Position numbers and translations under genes: made by a program | Shown: positions 1-8,200 of the stretch, one piece after another | Numbering within the stretch: position 1 is the first letter of the stretch | Layout: every line of letters starts with the position of its first letter | Assembly (NCBI RefSeq): GCF_000611645.1 | Contig: NW_014013137.1 | Span: 10,344 to 23,290, forward strand | Length of the DNA: 12,947 bases | Origin: Monoraphidium neglectum | Taxonomy: Eukaryota > Chlorophyta > Chlorophyceae > Sphaeropleales > Selenastraceae | Direction: 5' to 3' | Notes under the pieces: generated by a model | Told to the model about the DNA's origin: nothing | Seen by the model: only the letters and a program-made list of their open reading frames with translations | Databases searched by the model: none

Positions 1-2125
1 CTGCCGCCACGACCATGCCGCAATTGGAGGCGGGGCTGCCACTCTAGGCGCCGCTTGACTGGCAGCGCCGTGGCAGCTGCTGATCTTTGGAGCTGGTCTA
101 CGTCGAGGAACTTGGCACCGGCATCTGACGTCGCCTCTGGTGCCACCCCGCTCCCTCGGCCTGCCGGGCTCGTGGCTGCCATACCCTGCCCAGCCTGCGG
201 CGTTCGTCGCGATGTCGCTGGCCCTGGGTTGTTGCTGAGTGCCACCGCCGCCCGCGCCTGCCAGCAGAACTGTGAGAATGGCACCACTCCTGCACGCGTT
301 TGTTGGCGGGCCCCGGCACAGCAAGTTGCCGCCGCACCCTGTTCCTGCGCATCGCCGATGGCCCTCGATGACAGCAGCCCGGTCGTTATGCGACGCGCCT
401 TGGAAACCAACCGGACGACTTCGTGGGGCCCGGCGGCTGCATCAAACCCGCCCTCGCCCGAGCCGCACTGGGTGGCAGCGAGGCGCAGCGCCCAGTGGCA
501 GGCGCTGCGGCCCGCAATCAGGGGCCCGACGCACTGCAGGAGTGGGCTGTCCCTGAGGCTGATTGTCACGGGTGAGCCTATGGAAACGCATCGGTGGGAG
601 ATTGATGATGCAATGGAATGGTGCGTGAAGCGTTTGGTGATCCCAGACATGGAGGTGACACACTTTTTTCTATAATCGTGGGGGATTGCGGGCCGCTACA
701 CTTTCTGAGGGCAGCATTATAAACCACAGCATAGCAGGAATGACGAAGGGGTTGACCTGCCCACCTGTTGCATCCTTCTGCTGATCTGCCAGCCGCGACA
801 CCAGGCCCCACAACGCACTCAGGTCTTGCTGCGCAGCCCGCGCCAACGCGTTGGCTCCTGTTGATGCAGCCGAGCTTGGCCCAGCCGTTGGCGATTGCCC
901 GCCCCCCGTCGAGCGCGGAAGCAGTGCAGTGGCGGCCAGGGCGCCAGTGATGGGACCCAGGTCCGCCACTGTTAGGCAGCTGCTGAGAAGCCGGCCCCCC
1001 GCCGAGGCCCAGTGGAAGTCCAGCCGACCAAACATCGCCCGCGGCAACGGCACGCCGATACCCGTGCCCTTGGTCGGCCCCGGGTGTGCTGCCGCTGCAG
1101 CTGCTGTTGCCTCGCTAGCAGCAGCTGCCAGGTGGAAGGCCTTGGTGATCTGGTCACCGCTATCTACCTCGATGCGAAGCGTGGGCGGTTCGGCCTGGGG
1201 GTCAATCACGCGCCGTGGCCTGCGATCGCCGCCGCTGCTGCTGCCGCCATTGCCGTTGCCGCAGTCGCTGCTTTGGGCAGCCTCAAAGATGTCTGCAATG
1301 GTGTCGCCGCACAAAGACCATGCTGAAAGGGAAACCTGCAGCCCGCAGGAATCGGCGCTCGTTGTCTGCTGGAACACCTGAGTGGCCGCCGCTCTCAGCA
1401 TCCTTGCTATTGCAAAGAGAGCGCAATGGTCACCACGCTGCCGTGTATGTTTCTGCTGCAGCTGCAGCTGCAATTGCTGCTGCTGAAGCTGCTCTACTCC
1501 ACTGCTGCCGCCGGTACTTTGGCCGCGCGACCCAGGCAACTGAACACCAGCTGTCATGGCCATTGGGTCGCCACAGAGGATAATCGATGCGTCAAAACCG
1601 CCCATAAGCAGCCCGACAATGCCCTGCAGCAAAGTTCAAGGAGAGGGAGGATGTCCCGTTTGCGTGCACACCATGGCCTGCACTTGCAAGCAGCCACAAG
1701 TGGATCCCTTCTGTGCCACCCACAAGACTCACGATGCCAGCAGCACAGGGTGGAGCAAAACAAGTGAAAGAGCGCACCTCTGGCAGCGCAGCATCACCCC
1801 AGCTGACTTGGTCAGCGACCAGCTGCGCAGCAGGCGCCCCGTGTGCCCCTCCAGCCACACGCAGGACGTAGCTGCCAACCGGCTGCTGCGCTGCCCTTGC
1901 CGCGGCTGGTGAGCCCGTGGTGCCTCCACTGCTCCAATCACCGCCGTCGCCACCACCGCCGCTGCACCTGGCAGCCCCCCCTTGTTCACTGGGGCAGGCC
2001 CCACGTGAGTCGCTACACGGCAGCAACACTAGCAGGGGAGCCCGGTGCAGCCGTGTGCACCCACCTCCCAGCTGGTCCAATTCCTGCTGCCTGCGCACCA
2101 CCTGCACCCGCGCGTACGTGTACAT
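1..2125 (-). CDS. Divergent kinesin-like protein, motor domain probably without ATPase (3' end beyond window)
   Basis: Proposed exons are 2125-1778, 1623-765 and 577-1 (open to the edge). Introns are GT-AG and the phases match (0, then 1), giving at least 594 residues. The fold follows a kinesin motor in order: VADQVSWGDAALPE resembles the strand before the P-loop (kinesin FDxVFGPDxTQEE); GGFDASIILCGDPMAMT occupies the place of GYNxTIFAYGQTGSGKT; LQVSLSAWSLCGDTIADIF matches the VSFLEIYNExIxDLL strand; LSSCLTVADLGPITG matches SKLxLVDLAGSE; LSALWGLVSRLADQQ matches SLSALGxVIxAL. Across the second splice SPVTISLRDSPLLQ matches HVPYRDSKLTRLLQ, and HEVVRLVSKARRI matches ETLSTLRFAxRxKxI. All three nucleotide-contacting motifs are degraded, so ATP hydrolysis is unlikely. 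A microtubule-binding or scaffold role is inference. After about position 387 the chain is low-complexity. The start at 2125 is the first ATG after an in-frame TGA but is only moderately supported. It could also be a decaying pseudogene, although frames stay open. Confidence 0.68.
387..1860 (-). other. Kinesin motor core region with degenerate P-loop, switch I and switch II
   Basis: This is the part of the left gene that can be aligned by eye to the kinesin motor fold. The P-loop position reads GDPMAMTA instead of GQTGSGKT, so the invariant Lys is gone. The switch I stretch (N-x-x-SSRSH in active kinesins) is replaced by an alanine-rich segment and TKGTGIGVPLPRA. Switch II DLAGSE reads DLGPIT. 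Hydrophobic core positions around each motif survive, which argues for selection on the fold and not on catalysis. The Q/L-rich run near 1465-1500 and the alanine run near 1080-1130 are insertions between core strands. Confidence 0.62.
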
Positions 2126-2735
2126 CCCAGCATTCAGTGATCAGGGCTACAAACAATACTGCTTTTGCGGTAACACACGCAAGCTCAGCTGCTGCAAGCG
2201 ATGCAGCAGGTGGGCATGCACACAGCAGCGCTGCCCGCACCTGGGGACACGGCGCGCGGTATCGCAACATGCTTTCAATGCGAAAATCTTGCTACAATGA
2301 TAGCATCGCTGCGGTGTTGCTCTTCGTCCTGTGCTTTGCGGACCGCGTTGTCCAGTGTTCGTTGGTTGGATCGCAGCAAAGGTCAGCTACTGTACCGCGT
2401 CGTGCGAATTTATTTGAGCAAAGGTTCAAAGAAAGATATTCATCACATCGGTTCATGCGTAACAGGACCTGTCGCTCTGAAATTCGTCTCAGGTCTTGAC
2501 TACTGCACCAGAGTTTGACCGCATCGTGCGGCACCGCAGCCTGACCTGCCATCTCCAATGTGCGCAAACACATGAGGATGCGCAGCGAAATTTGAGGGAC
2601 GCTGCGAACTGCGCTGGCCAGCAGCTGCTAATGCCTGCACAGCGTTGCTTGCAACATCTGGCAGCAACAGGGGTGCGTGCCGGGGAGATGGGGGCTTGTC
2701 CTGACGGAATTGGCTGGGGGTGTGGCATGAGTTTG

Positions 2736-2750
2736 TGATCACTGTGATCA
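2736..2750. repeat. Perfect inverted repeat with a single-base centre
   Basis: TGATCAC-T-GTGATCA has 7-base perfect arms around one base. It lies directly downstream of the minus-strand TGTAA signal. It could be a protein-binding palindrome or chance; nothing else here decides it. Confidence 0.5.
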
Positions 2751-2751
2751 A

Positions 2752-2756
2752 TTACA
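2752..2756 (-). terminator. TGTAA poly(A) signal for the PHD/ARID/Agenet gene
   Basis: TGTAA on the minus strand lies 140 bases downstream of the TGA ending at 2896. TGTAA is the established green-algal poly(A) signal. Cleavage would be expected roughly 10-15 bases further on, inside or just past the inverted repeat at 2736-2750. Confidence 0.5.
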
Positions 2757-2895
2757 GTCCATGTGTCCAGATAAGGCTTGAGCATGCAAGGTTTGTAAAA
2801 CACCGTACCAACATCAGCACGCGCGCTGGCAGCACAAGGCGTTTGAAATCCCGATTTGCCGCGATGACACGCGGCAGACCCATTTCGGCAGAGGT

Positions 2896-3462
2896 TCATG
2901 GCGCATGCAGGGGTGCGACAAAGGGCAGCAGGCAGTCCAAGCTCGCAAACGCGCGGATGCTGTGTCCGTGCTCAGACACGGCCAGCTGCTGCTGCAGAGC
3001 GCCCAGGGGGACCAGCTCGGCCTCTGATGCGGGCGCCAGCAGGACGCCCTGGCCGACTGGGGGCGCAGGCCTGCAGGGGAAGCGAGGGCCACATGCTTGT
3101 GAGGGCAGACAACCCATGGGCAAAAGCAGCACATATATGCGGTACAACTACCAAAAGCCCTTGAAAGCATAGCGCAGCTGTGCAGCAGCCTCGCTGCAGG
3201 GCCACAAATGACGACAGGCATGCTCGTCAGCATCCTTTGCAGCCAGAGCACCGACCTACACTCTCCACACCACTCACCTAATTTGGTGCTGCCCCGCAGC
3301 ACGCCACACCAGTCCGTCCCCTTCGGGAAGCGCTGCATTGCGCAGCAGGCCGCAGCCTGTCGCATCAACCGCCTCCTCCACCAGTGCCGGCCACCAGTAG
3401 CCGTGGCGTAGCACCTCGACCCGGCTCCCTGATGGAAGCGCGTGCCGCTGCTGCCGTTGCTC

Positions 3463-3495
<33 letters not shown>

Positions 3496-3637
3496 CTGCT
3501 GCTGTTGCTTGGCTGGCTGATCGACGCCATTCAGGTGTGCTGTGTGCGCGTGCTCAGGACCCAACCCGTTCGCTGCAGCCACCAGTTTGTTGCGGCCAGG
3601 GCGACGGCCATCGCTGGTGGCGGCGTTGGCTGCCGGT

Positions 3638-3697
<60 letters not shown>

Positions 3698-5196
3698 TCC
3701 TCCTCCTTGGAAACCTCATTTCTTGTGGCCGTGCAGCACCCGCCGCCGACCCCGCTGAGTGTATGCCTGGGCCGCACCAGCACAACCGGCTCCGCAAATG
3801 GTTCTCCCACAACCGGGCCGCGCCAAAGTAGCGGCAGCCAGACAGGCTCGGCCATGGTTGGCCTTGGAGGGGACGGCCCGCCGCCACTCGCAGCCCCCTG
3901 GGGTGAAGCAGCTCTGCCATCGCTGCCGCTTGCAGCACCAGCGGCGCCGCTGCTCCCGCCGTTGGATGCCGCCTGACGCTGCTCCTGCTGCCGTTTCCGC
4001 TGCCGTCCCTGCAGCTGCTCGCGCGCTTGCGCCCCGGCCGGCTCTGCCTCCGCATGCCCCTCCACCACGGGCCGCGCAAGGACGCGCAGGCCGCCCTCCC
4101 AGTCGCTGCCAGGCGCCACGCACAGCAGCACGCCTGGTTGCCAGCCGCTGGCGCAACGGCCCTGTTGCAATGTTCGCCGTAAGTCCACGGCGTCCCCCGC
4201 CTACGTGTGGGTCACACCCGCAGAGGATTGGCTGAACCACTCAGAGGTGGTGCATTTTAGCGGAGTGCACAGGCATCCAGCCAACCGCAGTGAGGGCAAG
4301 GCGCCAGAGGGACAGGTGCGACAGCCAACCGCCACGGTGCCGACATATACACCACCCGCTGTGGGCGAGCGCCGCGCGGCGGGGGAGCAGCAACCTTAAC
4401 CCTCCCTGCAACACCCACCTTGAAAGCCGCTGCTGCGGGGGTCACCCTGGCGCGCGCGATCCCCTTGCCCGGTGGAAGGCGCCCCAGTTGCGGCGGCGGT
4501 GCGCAGCCGCCCGGCTGCGAGCACGCCACGCCTGCCGAGCAGGGCCCATTGGCCGCCGGGTCCGGCACGTGTGCGCCTGCCGTCTCCTTGCCCACCGCAG
4601 CTCCCGAAGACGACGGGCCGGCGCCGTTGGCCAGGGCGGGCCGCTGCTGCTCGCGGCCCGTCTGCTGCCCGCTCTCTTGGCCGGCACCAGCAGGCGTCGC
4701 GGAGGCGTCCTGCTGCTGCGCATCCCCCTGGTCCTGCCCCGCCACGCGCCGCGGCACGTGCCCAGACCGCAGCCGCCTGGGGATCGGCCGGCTGCTCACG
4801 ACCCGCGGGTCCAGAGCGCCCACCTCCGGCCGCCGCCGCCTGACGCCCGCCGACGCCAGGCGTGCAGAGCGCTTGCCAGGTGTTGTGTCATCAGCCTGCT
4901 GCTGCTGCTGCTCCTGCTGCTGCTGCTGCAGCGGCGGCGACGGTGACGCTAGCAGCGGCGGCGCGGGTACCGTCAGCGCTTGCGTGGGTGCGGGCGTGGC
5001 GACCGTGTGGCTGGCGGACAGAGCCTTGACCGCCTTCTGCCTGACCGCAGCGCCGTCGCACGGCCCCAGTTCCTGCGCCTCAACAGCGGGCGCTGAACGC
5101 GCCACGCGCTGTCTTCTGCTTGGCTGCTCCACCGCGACAGCAGGAGGCTGCTGCCGCTGTTGCTGCAGCTGCTGATGCTGTTGCTGCTGACGCCGC

Positions 5197-5235
<39 letters not shown>

Positions 5236-8200
5236 GGTTGCTGTTGCTGTGGCTGCTGCTGCTCCTGCTGCTGCTTCTGCTGCTGAAGTGGCTTGGTGCC
5301 GTTGGCGCTGCCCGTCGCCTCCGCGCACCCGCCGTCCGCTCCACGCTGCTGCAACGCCCGGGCAGCTGGGGATTGAGAGACCCCGGGGGAATGCATAGTA
5401 GGGGTGTCAACGTGCAACGCCTGTGCAGGTACCGCTGTATAGCGTGCTGCCGTGGCCCTTGCCATCCGCTCGCACCAATAGCAGTTGCAGACGCGTGCTG
5501 GCTGTCAACTCCCTCCCACCCCACCCTCCCGCCAGGCCCTGTGGGATTCAGATCTCCACGGCCACAGCCTGCCACAACCCATAAAACACCCCTGCCCAAT
5601 CTGCATGCCCCATGCAACAATAGCCCACCCAGCATTCTCTTGCGGTCAGCCGGGTAGCGCGTGCGCAGCGGCCGCTGCAATGCCACCCGCCCGGCGTCGA
5701 TGGCCTGGTGGGCAGGCGTGCGGCGGGCGTGTGTGTGGGTGTGCATGTGGCGGTCGCTGCGTGATTCACCACTCCTGGCAACAATGGTCACCCACAGCAA
5801 GAAGCAGCAACATGGGACAGCAGCAGTCGCATGGGACCACCCTGCACCAGCCAGCCTGGGAGCAGCTGGGGTGGCGCCGTGCCCCTCGGCTACAGATCAC
5901 CGCGCCCACCTGATCGAAGCCCGACAGGCATTTGGCGTAAGCTTTCTTGGTGGACGAGCTGAGCATGGTGAAAGTGGGGGGCGTGCCAAACACACCGCCC
6001 ACAGTGGCCCACAGCTGCGGGAGGCGCGCGCAGTCCAGGGGCCAGGTGAGCGGGGAGGTAGAACGGGCGCCAGGCGCCTTGGAGGCTGATTGCACAGGGG
6101 GTGCACATGTGTGGACATGGCGCACGCACTGCGGTGCTGCGGGCCGGTTGGGCTGCGACGCACCTTGTTTTCTGTGACCACGCCGGGGCCGCCCCACGAG
6201 TGCACCTCGCGCCACAGGCGCCACGGGGGCGCGGGCACGGCTGCCATGATCTGGCAGCGCGGGGCCGCCCGCTTGCCCGGTCTGGCCGCAGCCCTTCCGT
6301 CCCCTGCGGCAAGCTGCCCGCGCCAGAACGCCTCGTATGCTGTCGTGAAAGACGCTTGGTCTGCAGGAATGCCGGGGAGCGTTGCACGAAGCATGTGGTG
6401 CACCCAGAGAATGCAAAGGCGGGGATTGAGCAGTGTTGGCTGGTGGGGCAGACATGTGACGCGAGGGGGTATGCAAGTCAATGTGTGTGCCTGAATGCCT
6501 GCTGTGGACCCGCACATGACACATGTGACTTCACACCAAAACAAGTCGTGCTAAGGAGTGCAGCAGTTTTCTCACCAGCGCCGCCCTCAATCGATGGCAA
6601 GCCTGCAGTAACATCCACTGCAACCTCTGGCGGCTCTATCCGCAACACCCTGCTGCCGCTGCACCCGTCGGCGCCGGTGCCGTCACTGGCGCCCCCATTT
6701 GTTGGAGACGCCCCCGCGTGTCGCTTCGCTGGGGGCGCATCCGCTGGCGGCTGGGTGGGCTGCGGCGCACGGCTGCGCTTCTTGGGCGCACTGGCGAGGG
6801 CCGTGACAGGAGCAGCCAGTGCGCCAGACTCCTGCAGCGCATCCAGGTCCACCTGAGATGGTGACAGGGCATAAAGTGGCAAGGGTTGTAGCACGGCAGC
6901 ACGAGACATGCAGCACGCAGAGGTGCCTCAATGGGTGGCAAATTGAGAAGAGGTCGCCTTTGCACCCCACGAGGCTGTTGTGCACTGGGCGTCGCCTGTG
7001 CAAAGGCAAGCAGCTTCCTCACCGCCACAAGAGACGCCTCGGCTTGCCCCACTTGGCTGCAAACCTCCCCCCTACACACAGGTGGCAACCGCCCCTGGCA
7101 TGCGCCCTAGCCCCCTGAACACACCTTGAACAGGCGTGCGTTTGGCCGCCAGCCGAGGCCGTCCTCGTCCAATGACCAAGCAGCCTGAACATTCACAAAT
7201 GGTCCGCCACACACGAGGGCGGGTGAAATGGATGAAGGGGCCCAAGGGGAGGAGGGGGCGTGTTCGTCTTGAGGACTTGGATGGATGCCTGCCTGGCACC
7301 ACAATGGCTTCATGCGCAGTGGGGGTGGGCAAGCGCATAGGCCCATGAAATCTGGCAGGCTGCATACGCTGCACACCTTGTCGGTAGTGCCGCGCCACAG
7401 CATGGGGCTGTCAATGCTGACGACCTCCCGTGGGTGCTGCATAAGTGGCGGCAGGGCCGCGCGGCAAGACGGGAGTGGCGCAGGGGCACTCGATCAGAGA
7501 GGGGTTGGCGGCGGGGGGTGCACTTAGGCCTGGGCCTGTGGGCGCCAGCAGGGCGACCAGGGCGTCCTTCTGAGCTGTCAGGCAACACGCCAGTGATGGC
7601 TGGTCGAGGGGAGGGAACTGCCTGAGGCCACGCAAGGAGCGACAAAGGCCAGAATGCTGGGGTTACTGGTCCTACATTTATTAAATCCAAACTGCCCTCA
7701 GGCAGTAACCCCCACCTCGATGTCCGCGTATTGCAGCAGCAAAGAGTCACCCTGGTCCTCCACAACTCTGTGTGATGTTCAAATTGCGTGTGTGGGGACG
7801 GAGCTGACAGCGCGACGCACATGAGCAGCACTGCATGGGCTTCTTGGGGCGAGCAGCGGAGCGCGGGTGCTGCGCACGCTGTTCCTGCTACACACTGTTC
7901 GCGCGACACACTCTTGAGGGCTCGGCTACCACAGGGGAGCCTTTGCAGCCTTCAAACCTAAGCCGAAGCAATGCAGCCACAGCTCTAGCAGGGATTACCT
8001 CTCCACCAGCCACTCAAGCACGCACGGACTCGCATGCACGCGCGCGGCCATGCGCATGTCTTGAGCTTGCATGCATGCATGTGCATGCGCATGCACAAAT
8101 GCATGCACTCTGACAACCACAGCCGCACCTGGTGCGGTAGTAGATCTCGCACACCTCGTCTGATGCCAGCATGACGTAAGACTGGGGGTGGCGCGGAGGC

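Larger units (their letters stand above)
2126..2895. other. Intergenic: 5' flank of the kinesin-like gene and 3' UTR of the PHD/ARID/Agenet gene
   Basis: I see no supported gene here. The part near 2895-2740 is the presumed 3' UTR of the gene ending at 2896. The stretch around 2400-2450 is noticeably AT-richer than its surroundings and on the minus strand carries CAAATAAATTC about 290 bases upstream of the proposed kinesin start, so it could belong to a promoter. Short open frames on both strands show no recognisable domain. Confidence 0.5.
3056..4200 (-). other. Agenet/Tudor-like tandem region at the C-terminus
   Basis: Exon 4200-3278 opens with AGDAVDLRRTLQQG and SGWQPGVLLCVAPGSDWEGG, which resembles an Agenet first module (GDxVxV, WxPAxVL). 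A poly-Q insertion follows. Then GSRVEVLRHGYWWPALVEEAV leads into the splice to 3070, which restores AGQHQIRPAPP, the Agenet-type ending. Agenet modules are Royal-family (Tudor-like) readers of methylated histone tails. The second module is well supported, the first only suggestive. A PWWP-like reading of YWWPA is an alternative. Confidence 0.6.
4419..5434 (-). other. Q/P/A-rich low-complexity exon
   Basis: About 1 kb of open frame ends at a TTCAAG/GTGGGT donor. It carries long glutamine runs (5286-5148 and 4929-4896) separated by Ala/Pro/Ser/Arg-rich sequence including PGKRSARLASAGVRRRRP. There is no folded domain that I recognise. Poly-Q regions of this kind are common in algal transcription regulators and are expected to be disordered. 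Confidence 0.6.
6853..8128 (-). other. Unresolved interval between the PHD and ARID exon blocks, with candidate exons
   Basis: The exon ending at 8129 leaves phase 2 and the exon starting at 6852 needs phase 0, so at least one exon must lie between if this is one gene. Two 60-base candidates with good splice sites fit each other in phase 0: 7436-7377, which includes SIDSPMLWRGTTDK, and 7184-7125, AAWSLDEDGLGWRPNARLFK. A further open stretch, 7574-7440, begins KDALVALLAPTG after a CTCAG acceptor. Around 7060-7020 a frame reads KWGKPRRLLWR between an acceptor and a GTGAGG donor. I could not join all of these consistently. The rest of the interval is intronic, with the repeats listed separately. 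Confidence 0.4.

Noticed and set aside
55..675. 206-codon plus-strand open frame
   Set aside because: It is antisense to the last kinesin-like exon, has no domain and has Cys/Ala/Pro-rich shadow composition; the minus frame carries recognisable motor-end motifs.
3384..3976. Plus-strand frames with poly-Leu, poly-Ala and poly-Cys
   Set aside because: These are readings of the CTG repeat opposite a CAG/poly-Q exon whose minus frame ends in an Agenet-like domain with valid splices.
3531..4079. Minus-strand frame with poly-Ser
   Set aside because: A shifted reading of the CAG tract; it breaks the exon phase at both ends.
4290..5657. Several long plus-strand and alternate-frame ORFs over the Q-rich exon
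   Set aside because: All arise from GC-rich repeats; only the minus frame joins in phase to its neighbours at 4419/4200.
7995..8060. Possible exon end reading VLEWLVER before GTAATC
   Set aside because: The donor looks good, but no acceptor gives a phase compatible with the PHD exon ending at 8129, and the sequence lies in the GCATGC repeat.
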